Origin: Neptuniibacter sp. CAU 1671
GTDB lineage: Bacteria > Pseudomonadota > Gammaproteobacteria > Pseudomonadales > Balneatricaceae
Direction: 5' to 3'
NCBI RefSeq assembly: GCF_029222905.1
Contig: NZ_JARHUE010000006.1
Location: 1-64,000 of the forward strand
DNA: 64,000 bases
A program made the position numbers and the translations under genes. The first letter of the stretch is position 1; each line of letters starts with the position of its first letter. This document shows positions 1 through 8,356 of this stretch, one piece after another. The notes under the pieces were generated by a model. That model had not been told where the DNA came from. It ran no database searches and saw only the letters and a program-made list of their open reading frames with translations.

Positions 1-116
1 CTTGGCGACCATAGAGTTGTGGAACCACCTGAATCCATCCCGAACTCAGACGTGAAACGCAACATCGCCGATGGTAGTGTGGGGCTTCCCCATGTGAGAG
101 TAGGTCATCGCCAAGC
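1..116 (+). rRNA. rrf: 5S ribosomal RNA
   Basis: The sequence follows the bacterial 5S rRNA almost throughout: the conserved CCGAACTCAG loop, the GAAACG segment and the GCCGATGGTAGTGTGGGG arm. The ends TTGGCGA (2-8) and TCGCCAA (108-114) pair to close helix I. This places the window start at the 3' end of an rRNA operon whose 16S and 23S genes would lie to the left. The exact 5' end may be one or two bases outside the window. Confidence 0.95.
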
Positions 117-130
117 ACCTAATGTAAAAG

Positions 131-163
131 AAAGGGTCATCCTAAGGGATGGCCCTTTTTTTA
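131..163 (+). terminator. Rho-independent terminator of the rRNA operon
   Basis: A hairpin with arms AAGGG and CATCC pairing to GGATG and CCCTT, separated by a TAAG loop, is followed by a run of seven to eight T. It lies 15 bases after the 5S gene and is the expected end of the rRNA transcript. Confidence 0.85.
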
Positions 164-285
164 TATTCGGCGTGATGATCTGCTGTTACTGCAAAGGGGC
201 ATGTGACCACCTCTGCTCCGCAGGAGCGAGGATGGAAGCGCCAAAGGCGTCGCGCAGCGATTGAAAGCATAGCTTTCAACTTAAT

Positions 286-346
286 GTAAGTCATCGCCAT
301 ACCCATAGGGCATAAATACCCCTAGGGCACCTAGAGCACCTAATAT
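286..346 (+). repeat. Degenerate second copy of 5S 3' end
   Basis: GTAAGTCATCGCCA at 286-299 nearly repeats the last bases of the 5S gene (GTAGGTCATCGCCA, 101-114). GCACCTAAT at 334-342 repeats the bases just after it (115-123). The stretch between holds short palindromes and no gene. It looks like the remains of a second rRNA operon end joined behind the first, or of a deleted second 5S gene. This is an inference from short matches. Confidence 0.4.
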
Positions 347-347
347 T

Positions 348-383
348 AAAAAACCCCAATCGCTCACGCGGTTGGGGTTTTTT
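348..383 (+). terminator. Second Rho-independent terminator
   Basis: AACCCCAA and TTGGGGTT pair around an inner CGC/GCG stem, followed by six T. It may be a backup terminator for the rRNA operon or the terminator of a lost second 5S copy. Confidence 0.8.
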
Positions 384-445
384 ATTGCGGTTGAGACAGT
401 GCGAGAACATGGAGCCTATGTACCCACGGGGCATAAATGATTAAA

Positions 446-472
446 CAAAAAAAACTGACTGTTACCAATCAG
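446..472 (-). terminator. Probable terminator of the ParA-like gene
   Basis: Read on the minus strand, CTGA-T-TG pairs with CA-G-TCAG around a GTAA loop, and eight T follow. It sits about 30 bases beyond the stop of the leftward ParA-like gene. The stem is short, so strength is uncertain. Confidence 0.5.
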
Positions 473-503
473 AGCTATGTATTACATCGGCTTAGACCGT
501 TAC

Positions 504-1205
504 TTAAAGGCCATTACAGACCTGATCAATAACGGCATATGATTTGCGCAACCAGACTTTGGTGCGCTGGCGTTCCATCAGGCTGAGATGCTCAATACTG
601 CTGTCTTTTAGATTCTCCGCACCCCAGAAGCTGAAATTGAGTGCATCAATTTTATGCATGGTTTCTCCATGCAGTGCGGGTAAGGTCGCTTGTACTAATC
701 TGTCGCTACCCAATTCCATAGCGCTATTTACAATGTTTTCGACGGCTTCGAAACTGTTGCCCCGGCCTCTGTTCTTAATAACGATGCAGCGCATCCGGGT
801 TCCGTATTTCTGAATAAAGTTTTCCAGCAGTTTGGCGGAATCCATTCCATCATCAACGATGTACCAATACACAAACGGCAGCTCTAACTCTTCACACATA
901 TCCAGTACGCCATTTTCTTCTATCCAACGATCCAGAAAACGTTCACTTTGTGCGGGTAGATCTACAACCACGTGATGATCGTCTTCTACCGCTACCTCCA
1001 TGATTGCATCCGTACTTTCAAAATAATCGAGGTTAATAGGCTGGGTAAACTCAGCATAAAAACGGCTCAGCGTGGCATGGGACTGATCGGCATCCAGGCC
1101 TACAAAAGGCAGGTTCTGATCAATAAAGTATTGAGACAATAAGCGTGAAAGGACGGATTTACCCACCCCTCCTTTTTCTCCGCCGACAAAATGTATAGTA
1201 CTCAT
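504..1205 (-). CDS. Orphan ParA/MinD-like P-loop ATPase
   Basis: This 233-residue protein begins with a deviant Walker A motif, GGEKGGVGKS (residues 8-17), in which the first lysine marks the ParA/MinD/SIMIBI ATPases. A later VVVDLPAQ segment fits the Walker A' or B strand. These ATPases usually dimerise on ATP and position DNA or proteins, or assist metal-cluster work. Here there is no ParB-type partner, replication gene or chemotaxis gene beside it, so the cargo is unknown. Related stand-alone proteins occur on plasmids and mobile elements, often beside mobilisation genes, but nothing else here suggests an element. It is transcribed alone toward a probable terminator near 460. Confidence 0.75.
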   Translation of the reverse strand: MSTIHFVGGEKGGVGKSVLSRLLSQYFIDQNLPFVGLDADQSHATLSRFYAEFTQPINLDYFESTDAIMEVAVEDDHHVVVDLPAQSERFLDRWIEENGVLDMCEELELPFVYWYIVDDGMDSAKLLENFIQKYGTRMRCIVIKNRGRGNSFEAVENIVNSAMELGSDRLVQATLPALHGETMHKIDALNFSFWGAENLKDSSIEHLSLMERQRTKVWLRKSYAVIDQVCNGL

Positions 1206-1486
1206 GCTGAAAATTCCTGTAGGTAAATAATTGCAATGCCGTGTTGAGTCAGCCGGTCTTTAAAACGTAAACGCAATTGCGCGTACACATATTGGCCCTG
1301 CTCGAAACATAAAAACACGTACAGGCTCAATGGGTGAAACTATGGGTACATTTGACTGCTCTGAGTGACAGTGTATTGCGGGTGGTACTAAATTGCAGTG
1401 TAATTTTGCTGCGGCGCAATAGATAAAGCGGGTTACTGAATAAATTCAGGCTAAATTGCTGTTTCAACGTGGCCGGTTTTTGATAG

Positions 1487-2386
1487 CTAGAGGTGTGCAA
1501 GCCTCTGCTGTAATCTCGGTAATAACCACTCTATCAGGGCCCGTACACGTTTTGAGAGCAGACGTGAATGGGGGTATATGAGATTAACCGGCAGCGGTGC
1601 TGGCTCGTAATTCTCCAGTAGAAGGGAGAGCTCCTGGTGCTTCAGGGCATCACTGATCTGGTATAGGAGAAAACGGCTACACCCCAGTCCTTTTTTACAG
1701 GCGTCCTGTGCACTATCGACTTGGTTGGTGACCAGCCTGGGTTGAATCGACACAGAGATCTGTTTGTTATTCTCTAAAAAAGTCCACTCTGCTGCAGCAT
1801 TGAGCGGGGTTAACTGAATACATTGATGTTGGTTCAGGGCTTCAGGTGTTTCAGGTGCTCCGTGCCTGGCTAAATATGCAGGACTTGCGCAGATGACCTG
1901 GCGCATCTCTCCTACTGCTCGGCCAATCAGGTTTGAGTTTTGCAGGTGTCCAATTCTTACTGCGAGATCAACGCCTTCTTCCAGCAGGTCTACTGGCCGG
2001 TCCAATAACATGAGTTCTATCTGGGTTTTAGGGAATTGGTTCAGAAAGTCATTTATCAATGGCGCTACGTGCATCCGGCCAAAAGTAGTGGGTGCGGTCA
2101 GGGTTATTTTTCCAACGGGCTCTGCTGCGCGTTCGGCAAGGCTTGCTTCTGCCTCAGCGATTTCGCTGAGAATATTCTGGCACCGTGCCAGATACTCACG
2201 GCCCTCATCCGTTAGGGCAATGTGTCGGGTGCTCCGGTTTAGCAGGCGTACATTGAGGTGGCTCTCTAGTGCCGCAAGTGTGCGTACTACCGATGTGAGC
2301 GAGGTGTTGAGTTGATGGGCTGCCCCTGTCAGGCTCCCGTTCTGAACAATCTGGACAAAAACTTCCATCCCTTTCAGCTTATTCAT
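1487..2386 (-). CDS. LysR-family transcriptional regulator
   Basis: The 299-residue protein has the LysR layout: an N-terminal winged helix-turn-helix (residues about 1-60, with VQNGSLTGAAHQLNTSLTS as the recognition part) and a C-terminal periplasmic-binding-like effector domain (about 90-295). It belongs by eye to the large group of LysR proteins that regulate a divergent neighbour. The PNPOx-fold gene and GST start 117 bases away on the other strand, so these are the likely targets. The inducer cannot be told from the sequence. The ribosome site before the ATG is weak. Confidence 0.9.
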   Translation of the reverse strand: MNKLKGMEVFVQIVQNGSLTGAAHQLNTSLTSVVRTLAALESHLNVRLLNRSTRHIALTDEGREYLARCQNILSEIAEAEASLAERAAEPVGKITLTAPTTFGRMHVAPLINDFLNQFPKTQIELMLLDRPVDLLEEGVDLAVRIGHLQNSNLIGRAVGEMRQVICASPAYLARHGAPETPEALNQHQCIQLTPLNAAAEWTFLENNKQISVSIQPRLVTNQVDSAQDACKKGLGCSRFLLYQISDALKHQELSLLLENYEPAPLPVNLIYPHSRLLSKRVRALIEWLLPRLQQRLAHL

Positions 2387-2502
2387 GCTGTTATATCTCG
2401 TCTATTACACCGGTTATCGGTTTTTAATGATTACATAAAGTCTATTTATTGCGAATGCCGTTGTGTTGATACTGATCTAAATTCAATATGGTTTATTTTT
2501 TT

Positions 2503-3060
2503 ATGCAGTTCAGTGATATCAGTTTCACTTCATCCGTCTTGAAGACCCAATGTGAAAAGGGCACTCGCGAACGTGTGGCTAAGCGGGTTTCCCGGCAGCC
2601 GGCCAGAGATAGGCTGGGTCCGCAAGAACAGCAGTTTATTTTGCAGCGGGACAGCTTTTACATGGCCTCTGTCAATTCAGATGGATGGCCGTATGTACAG
2701 CATCGCGGTGGAAAACCCGGATTTCTGCAGGTTCTCAATTCCACCACCCTGTCTTTTGTTGAAGCTCCGGGAAATGGCGAGTATGTGAGCCTGGGCAATC
2801 TGCGGGATAACCCGCGAGTCGCCTTGATTTTGATGGATTACCCCAATCGTCGACGCCTCAAAATTTTTGGTTGTGCATCTATGGTAGAAGCTGAACAGGG
2901 CGCTATTCACTGTGTCATTGAGTTAAAGGCATTTGACTGGAATTGCGCACAATTTATTACGCCGCGCTTCAGTGAAGCCGTGGTGGAGGAGTTGATAGAC
3001 CCCCTTAAACGTCGCATCCAGGAATTGGAACAGCAATTATTCACTCGTCAAAGTGATTGA
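2503..3060 (+). CDS. Pyridoxamine 5'-phosphate oxidase-fold protein
   Basis: This protein of about 185 residues has the split-barrel flavin-binding fold of the pyridoxamine phosphate oxidase superfamily: MASVNSDGWPYVQHRGGKPGF followed by FVEAPGNGEYVSLGNLRDNPRVALILMDYP. The N-terminal SDISFTSSV resembles a subfamily described as general stress or pyridoxamine-oxidase-like proteins, which bind FMN or haem and have no settled reaction. The C-terminus ends in a short coiled segment (RIQELEQQL). The ATG at 2503 was chosen because the match to that subfamily begins there; an ATG at 2488 is also in frame. It overlaps the frame of the GST region and probably forms one transcript with it. Confidence 0.75.
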   Translation: MQFSDISFTSSVLKTQCEKGTRERVAKRVSRQPARDRLGPQEQQFILQRDSFYMASVNSDGWPYVQHRGGKPGFLQVLNSTTLSFVEAPGNGEYVSLGNLRDNPRVALILMDYPNRRRLKIFGCASMVEAEQGAIHCVIELKAFDWNCAQFITPRFSEAVVEELIDPLKRRIQELEQQLFTRQSD

Positions 3061-3076
3061 TAATAAGGAGAAAATA

Positions 3077-3670
3077 ATGAAATTGTATGATCTTGAGTTG
3101 TCTGGTAACTGCTATAAAGTCAGGCTTTTTGCTGCGCTGACAGGTGTTCCGCTGGAGGTGATTCCGGTTGATTTTCTGGCAGGCGAGCATAAACAGCCGC
3201 ATATGCTTGCGATGAATCCTTGGGGAGAAATCCCAATCCTGGTGGATGGTGATGTTGTTTTACGGGATGCACAGGCGATTCTGGTGTATATCGCTAAAAA
3301 CAATGATCTCGAGGCATGGTTGCCCTCTAATCCTGCAGAGATGGCTGAAGTTGTGCAATGGTTATCGACCGCGGCGAATGAGATTCAGCATGGCCCTAAT
3401 TCAGCCCGACTGGTTGATAAATTTGGTTATGCGCTTGATAAACAAACGACATTAAAGACATCAGAAAGAATTTTGTCATTACTTGAGCAACATCTCAGTC
3501 AGCATGACTGGTTGGCGCTGAACCGGCCTACGATAGCCGATTGTGCTGTCATGCCTTATGTTGCGCTGGCGCCGGAAGGAGGTGTCTCACTGACGCCGTA
3601 TCCGGCGGTTCAGCGTTGGATTGAGCGTATTCGTCAGTTACCTGGATTTATTTCAATGCCGGGAATCTAA
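3077..3670 (+). CDS. Glutathione S-transferase family protein
   Basis: The 197-residue protein has an N-terminal thioredoxin-fold half (residues 1-78) with the glutathione-binding stretch NPWGEIPIL and VLRDAQAILVYIA, and an all-helical C-terminal half with the N-capping motif PTIADCAVMPYV. A good ribosome site (AAGGAG, 3065-3070) precedes the ATG at 3077. An upstream in-frame start at 3053 would overlap the preceding gene and is less likely. It follows the PNPOx-fold gene by 16 bases. The family conjugates glutathione to electrophiles or reduces peroxides; the substrate is not evident. Confidence 0.88.
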   Translation: MKLYDLELSGNCYKVRLFAALTGVPLEVIPVDFLAGEHKQPHMLAMNPWGEIPILVDGDVVLRDAQAILVYIAKNNDLEAWLPSNPAEMAEVVQWLSTAANEIQHGPNSARLVDKFGYALDKQTTLKTSERILSLLEQHLSQHDWLALNRPTIADCAVMPYVALAPEGGVSLTPYPAVQRWIERIRQLPGFISMPGI

Positions 3671-3780
3671 TTCCGTTATTGTCGTTATGCTGCACCGCAC
3701 CTAATATACTTCTCCTGAATAATAATTCGCTCTGACCCTGGGTCTCAGAGCAGTCCATTTGTCAGAAGAAGGGGATTGTA

Positions 3781-4545
3781 GTGCAGTTAATGGCGGGTAA
3801 GAAAATACTGATTGTGGGGATTGCTAACGATAAAAGCATTGCGTACGGCTGCGCGAAACAGCTGAAAGCGCAAGGGGCTGAGTTAGCAATTACCTATCTG
3901 AATGCGAAAGCGGAACCCTATGTGCGTCCTTTGGCAGAGGCGCTTGAGGCCGATATTTTTCTGCCGTTGGATGTAACAGTGCCTGCGCAGATGGATGCGG
4001 TGTTTGCTGCCATTGCAGAACAGTGGGGTGAGTTGCATGGCCTGGTGCACTCACTGGCATTCTGCCCGCTGGATGATCTGCATGCGCCAATCTCGGCCTG
4101 TAGCCGGGACGGTTTCCTGCAAGCGATGGACGTGTCCTGTTATTCCTTTATTGATCTTGCAGCCAGAGCCAGGGTGTTGATGAAAAACGGTGGCTCTATG
4201 ATCAATTTTTCATATCTGGGCAGCGCGCTGGCCACCGGTGATTACAACATCATGGGATGTGCCAAAGCGGCGTTGGAAGCTTCCACGCGTTACCTGGCGC
4301 GGGATCTTGGCTCAGAGCATATTCGCGTTAACTGCATCTCGCCGGGCACAATTCCGACCCGGGCCGCAGGCGGCATAAAGGATTTTGATGCGATGCTGGA
4401 GTATAACCAGCACCGTGCAGTGGATGGCCTGTTGCCCACCATCGAGGAAGTGGGCAACGCGGCGCTGTATTTTCTGAGTGATCTTTCTAAGGGTGTGACC
4501 GGCAGTATTCATTATGTCGATCACGGCGTGAATATTATCGGTTAG
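3781..4545 (+). CDS. fabI: Enoyl-[acyl-carrier-protein] reductase (NADH)
   Basis: FabI reduces the trans-2-enoyl-ACP double bond in the last step of each fatty-acid elongation cycle. The 254-residue protein has the FabI form of the short-chain dehydrogenase fold: GIANDKSIAYGCAKQL at the dinucleotide site and SYLGSALATGDYNIMGCAKA, which carries the active-site tyrosine and lysine with FabI spacing (Y-x6-K). It is about eight residues shorter at the C-terminus than the E. coli protein. The GTG start at 3781 is favoured by AGAAGGGG six bases upstream; an ATG at 3790 is the alternative. It converges on pyrE with one base between the stops. A second enoyl reductase elsewhere in the genome cannot be excluded. 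Confidence 0.88.
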   Translation: MQLMAGKKILIVGIANDKSIAYGCAKQLKAQGAELAITYLNAKAEPYVRPLAEALEADIFLPLDVTVPAQMDAVFAAIAEQWGELHGLVHSLAFCPLDDLHAPISACSRDGFLQAMDVSCYSFIDLAARARVLMKNGGSMINFSYLGSALATGDYNIMGCAKAALEASTRYLARDLGSEHIRVNCISPGTIPTRAAGGIKDFDAMLEYNQHRAVDGLLPTIEEVGNAALYFLSDLSKGVTGSIHYVDHGVNIIG

Positions 4546-4546
4546 C

Positions 4547-5188
4547 TCAGATCCCGTACTGATCCCGATAGGTGCGAATCGCTGCCAGATGTTCGGGGTC
4601 GGTACCGGTTTCCTCAAGGTATTCGATCAGATCGGCCAGAGAGATAATGCTGACAACCGGCATGTTGTAATCGCGCTCGACTTCCTGAATCGCGGACAGT
4701 TCGCCCTGGCCTTTTTCCTGACGGTTCAGGGCGATAACCACGCCAGCGGGTTGGGCGCCGGCCTGATCAATGATCGCCATCACTTCACGAATGGCGGTAC
4801 CTGCAGTGATAACATCATCGATAATCAGTGCTTTTCCCTGCAACGGTGCGCCCACAAGCGTGCCGCCTTCACCGTGATCTTTTGCTTCCTTGCGATTGAA
4901 GACGTAAGGCACGTCACGCTGATGCTGATCGTACAGGGCAACGGCGGTTGTGGCGGCCAGAGGAATGCCTTTGTAGGCGGGACCAAGCAACACATCGAAG
5001 CTGAGCTTTGAATCTGTGATGGCCTGGGCGTAAAAACGACCCAGTTTCGCCAATGCGGCACCGCTATTGAACAGTCCTGCATTGAAAAAATAGGGACTGG
5101 TGCGGCCTGATTTCAGCGTAAACTCGCCAAAGCGCAGTACTTTCTGGGCGATGGCAAATTCAATAAACTCGCGCTGATAATCATGCAT
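4547..5188 (-). CDS. pyrE: Orotate phosphoribosyltransferase
   Basis: PyrE joins orotate to PRPP to make orotidine monophosphate, the fifth step of de novo pyrimidine synthesis. The 213-residue length is normal. The sequence shows the N-terminal [19 protein letters not shown], the YKGIPLAA loop, [13 protein letters not shown] flexible loop and the PRPP-binding motif [16 protein letters not shown]. It is divergent from crc with 270 bases between, the same arrangement as in Pseudomonas. Confidence 0.97.
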   Translation of the reverse strand: MHDYQREFIEFAIAQKVLRFGEFTLKSGRTSPYFFNAGLFNSGAALAKLGRFYAQAITDSKLSFDVLLGPAYKGIPLAATTAVALYDQHQRDVPYVFNRKEAKDHGEGGTLVGAPLQGKALIIDDVITAGTAIREVMAIIDQAGAQPAGVVIALNRQEKGQGELSAIQEVERDYNMPVVSIISLADLIEYLEETGTDPEHLAAIRTYRDQYGI

Positions 5189-5458
5189 TGTGTTACTCCT
5201 GCTTTGGGCATAAATAAAATGCCTATTCTACCAGCCTGCTCTGCTTATCGGGATGCAGGTGACGGCAAAAAATTTCAATTTAAAGCAGTTCACTATACAA
5301 TCCGCAGATGGGGGAGAGTATAAACCCTTCTTTTGTTATGACTTTATCTTCATTTTCTGAGTGGCGACTTGCCTAAAGGTGGATCGAAATCCCCTGACAT
5401 ACCAGAAAATGATCTGAAGGATCTCATTTCTCGGGCCTTGGGACAGGATCAGAAATAT

Positions 5459-6232
5459 ATGCGAGTCATCACCTTCAATACACAGGGTATTGAACTGGCT
5501 ACTGAGCTTGGCTTATTCGACTGGCTGGTTCAGCAGAATGCGGATGTAATTTGTCTGCAGAATCTCAAAGCCAAGGAGTATCAGCTGGATGACGAGCGGT
5601 ACCATCCCGAGGGCTATAATGCTTATTTCTTTGATGCCTGGGAAGACGGGTACAGTGGCGTCGCCATTTATACCAAACACCTGCCCAAAGCGATCATGAC
5701 CGGGCTGGGTTTTGAGCTGTGTGACCAGCATGGCCGTTTTATCCAAGCCGACTTCGAACATGTCAGTGTCAGTTCTTTGTGTGTGCCTTCCGGCCTCAAA
5801 GGTGAAGATGCCCAGGCGGCAAAAGAAGCCTTTATGGATGGTCTGCTGGGACACTTCAGAAAAACCCTGCGCAAGCGCCGTGAATTTATCTTCTGCGGTA
5901 GCCTGAACATCGCACATAAAACCGTTGATCTCAGCAACTGGTATGCAAACCAGACCGTGTCCGGCTTTCTGCCTCACGAGCGTGAGTGGATGGATGAAAT
6001 CTTTGAAGAGATGGGCTTTGTTGATGCGTTTCGTGAGCTCAACAAAGCGGAACGTCAGTTTACCTGGTGGCCTGATTACAACCGTGCGCGTTCTCTTAAT
6101 GAGGGTGCCCGTCTGGATTACCAGATCACTACCGCAAATCTACGCAAAACCATCAAAAATGCACGCATCTTCCGTGAAAAATCGTTCAGTGAGCATGCGC
6201 CGTTGATTATCGATTACGATGTGCCGATGTAA
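5459..6232 (+). CDS. crc: Crc-like catabolite repression control protein
   Basis: This 257-residue protein has the endonuclease/exonuclease/phosphatase fold but matches Pseudomonas Crc rather than exonuclease III: MRVITFNTQGI, ADVICLQNLKA, TGLGFELCDQHGRFIQADF, RKRREFIFCGSLNIAH, WMDEIFEEMGFVDA and HAPLIIDYD. Crc works with Hfq to block translation of catabolic mRNAs. The catalytic residues of the nuclease family are changed: LQN replaces LQE near residue 35 and GSLN replaces GDxN near residue 145. Start: ATG at 5459 where Crc proteins begin, with AGGA ten bases upstream; the frame stays open upstream to a TTG at 5369 with no family match. It faces pyrE and is followed by rph, as in Pseudomonas. 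Confidence 0.88.
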   Translation: MRVITFNTQGIELATELGLFDWLVQQNADVICLQNLKAKEYQLDDERYHPEGYNAYFFDAWEDGYSGVAIYTKHLPKAIMTGLGFELCDQHGRFIQADFEHVSVSSLCVPSGLKGEDAQAAKEAFMDGLLGHFRKTLRKRREFIFCGSLNIAHKTVDLSNWYANQTVSGFLPHEREWMDEIFEEMGFVDAFRELNKAERQFTWWPDYNRARSLNEGARLDYQITTANLRKTIKNARIFREKSFSEHAPLIIDYDVPM

Positions 6233-6250
6233 GTTTGAATCGCTGGAAAT

Positions 6251-6278
6251 AAAAAAGGAGCCTTGTGGCTCCTTTTTT
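6251..6278. terminator. Bidirectional terminator between crc and rph
   Basis: GGAGCC and GGCTCC pair around a TTGT loop, with six A before and six T after, so it can end both the rightward crc and the leftward rph transcripts. Confidence 0.9.
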
Positions 6279-6286
6279 AATGTCGA

Positions 6287-7060
6287 TCAGTTTTGTGCCA
6301 GGGCATCCTGTTGTGCGGCGAGTAGCTCCTGAATCCCTTTTTGGGCCAGAGCCAGCATGGCGTTGAGTTCGTCCTGCGTATAGGGCGCACCCTCTGCCGT
6401 ACCCTGAACTTCAACAAAGCCACCCAGGGATGTCATCACCACATTCATGTCCGTTTCGGCTTTACAGTCTTCGGCGTAATCCAGATCCAGGACTGGCTCG
6501 CCCTCAAAAATGCCCACGGATACGGCTGCAATCGCGTATTTGATAGGGTCACCTTTCATAGCACCGTTTTTATCCTGCTTGAGCACATTAATGGCGTCCT
6601 GAAGTGCGACAAACGCACCAGTGATCGCCGCGGTGCGGGTGCCGCCGTCGGCCTGCAGGACATCACAGTCGATGGTGATGGTGTTTTCACCCAGTTTATT
6701 CAGGTCCAGACTGGCGCGCAGCGAGCGGCCGATCAGGCGCTGAATTTCAACCGTCCGCCCGCCCTGTTTGCCGCGGGCAGCTTCCCGGTCATTACGGGTG
6801 GTTGTGGCACGGGGCAGCATACCGTATTCCGCCGTGACCCAGCCTTGACCGGAACCGCGCAGGAAACGAGGTACGCCTCTGTCCACGGTGGCGGTACAGA
6901 GGACACGGGTATCACCAAATTCAACCAGCACCGAGCCTTCAGCGTGTTTAGTAAAGTGACGGGTAATTTTGATGGGGCGCAACTGGTCGGGTGCGCGACG
7001 GCTGGGTCTTAATTTAGACAGGCCAAGGTTTTGCAGCTGTTCAGAGATTGATGAACTCAT
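6287..7060 (-). CDS. rph: Ribonuclease PH
   Basis: RNase PH trims the 3' ends of tRNA precursors using phosphate. The sequence shows [14 protein letters not shown], the R-rich [18 protein letters not shown] segment and [15 protein letters not shown], all typical of the family. The 257-residue protein is about 18 residues longer at the N-terminus than the usual form, which begins at the R-P-S-x-R segment; here the codon before that is TTA, not a start, and AAGGGA stands five bases before the ATG at 7060, so the extension appears real. It is divergent from yicC. Confidence 0.95.
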   Translation of the reverse strand: MSSSISEQLQNLGLSKLRPSRRAPDQLRPIKITRHFTKHAEGSVLVEFGDTRVLCTATVDRGVPRFLRGSGQGWVTAEYGMLPRATTTRNDREAARGKQGGRTVEIQRLIGRSLRASLDLNKLGENTITIDCDVLQADGGTRTAAITGAFVALQDAINVLKQDKNGAMKGDPIKYAIAAVSVGIFEGEPVLDLDYAEDCKAETDMNVVMTSLGGFVEVQGTAEGAPYTQDELNAMLALAQKGIQELLAAQQDALAQN

Positions 7061-7277
7061 GCGGATCCCTTAGGGTTGCTCGCCATGGGCAGGATGCCAG
7101 AGGACGAATCACTCAAGTATGAATGGCGGCATTCTAAATCATCCGGCCCCGTATTGGCAGCGTACCTTTAGTTACCCTGACATAGAGCAGTAAATTGTGG
7201 GTTCTGTTTGTTACACTTGTCGGGCCAATGAGTTTTGGCTCAGGCACCACCGGTCAGCCAACAAAGAGATACGATGT

Positions 7278-8141
7278 ATGACGAAAAGTATGACAGCCTT
7301 CGCCCGACAGGATGCCGAGTATGCATGGGGTTCCATCAGTTGGGAGATCCGATCAGTCAATCATCGTTACCTTGAACCCCATCTGCGGTTGCCTGACAAC
7401 CTGCGCGACATTGAGCCTGTGCTGCGTGAAAAGCTGCGTAAGTCTCTTAATAGGGGCAAAGTTGAATGCACCCTGCGGTTTTTCCCGGAAGCCAGTCTGC
7501 AACAGCTGGTGATCAATGAAGAGTATGCGCGTCAGGTGGTGGCTGCGGCAGAACAGGTCCAACGTCTGATTGCGGGCAATGCGCCCCTGGATGCGCTTGA
7601 AGTGTTGCGTTGGCCCGGGGTATTGCAGGATGTAAAGCTGGATATGGAGGCGGTCAAGACCGCTGCGGTAGTACTGTTTGATAAGGCGTTAACGGATTTG
7701 ACCAATGGCCGCCGACGGGAAGGTCAGGAGCTGGCCCAGTTAATAGAGCAACGCCTGGTGGCCATCAGTGACATTGTCGATCTGGTCAGAGCGCAGATGC
7801 CAACGATTCTTTCAAACCAGCGTGACACGCTTGCCCAGCGAATCGCGGAGTTGAAAGTTGATCTTGATGAAGCGCGGCTCGAACAGGAAGTGGTACTGTT
7901 AGCCCAAAAAGCGGACGTCGATGAAGAGATGGATCGCTTAAATACCCATGTGCAGGAAGTACGCCGGATACTGCAGCAAAATGGACCGGTTGGGCGACGC
8001 CTGGACTTCCTGATGCAGGAATTAAACCGTGAGGCGAATACACTGTCGTCTAAATCCATCGTCTCCGGAACGACGCAAAGCGCTGTTGAATTGAAGGTAC
8101 TGATTGAGCAGATGCGTGAGCAGATCCAGAATATCGAGTGA
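7278..8141 (+). CDS. yicC: YicC-family endoribonuclease
   Basis: The 287-residue protein begins MTKSMTAFAR and continues with SWEIRSVNHRYLEPHLRLP, the family signature; the C-terminal half ends GRRLDFLMQELNREANTLSSKS, also highly conserved. YicC proteins have been described as endoribonucleases acting in small-RNA turnover. The ATG at 7278 begins the conserved region; the frame stays open to 7197 but without family resemblance. In Pseudomonas yicC is followed by gmk; here 27.7 kb intervene. Confidence 0.92.
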   Translation: MTKSMTAFARQDAEYAWGSISWEIRSVNHRYLEPHLRLPDNLRDIEPVLREKLRKSLNRGKVECTLRFFPEASLQQLVINEEYARQVVAAAEQVQRLIAGNAPLDALEVLRWPGVLQDVKLDMEAVKTAAVVLFDKALTDLTNGRRREGQELAQLIEQRLVAISDIVDLVRAQMPTILSNQRDTLAQRIAELKVDLDEARLEQEVVLLAQKADVDEEMDRLNTHVQEVRRILQQNGPVGRRLDFLMQELNREANTLSSKSIVSGTTQSAVELKVLIEQMREQIQNIE

Positions 8142-8178
8142 TGTTCAACTGATATTCGTCAAACACCAGTGAATATGT

Positions 8179-8207
8179 AAAGCCCCAATATTAGGGGCTT
8201 TTTTATT
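8179..8207 (+). terminator. Rho-independent terminator after yicC
   Basis: AGCCCC and GGGGCT pair around an AATATTA loop and are followed by a T run. The stretch from here to the Res stop at 8357 shows no gene. Confidence 0.85.
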
Positions 8208-8356
8208 TCTTTGGTTTGTGGCGATTCATTGTAAAAGAGATATATGGCTCGTTAGTTACCCAAATTCAGCTGTGGACTTTGAGGAGGAAGCCGGTGCAGT
8301 TAAAGGGCGCGAATGCATCCCCTTGGAGTTCTGGTAATAACTGTACAGAATGAACA

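Noticed and set aside
213-280. Short palindromes as a CRISPR or REP array
   Set aside because: GCTCC/GGAGC and TTGAAAG/CTTTCAA occur once each and are not regularly spaced repeats.
4589-5011. 140-codon rightward frame inside pyrE
   Set aside because: It lies antisense to a clear orotate phosphoribosyltransferase gene and has no family resemblance.
6341-7012. 223-codon rightward frame opposite rph
   Set aside because: It is the antisense shadow of RNase PH.
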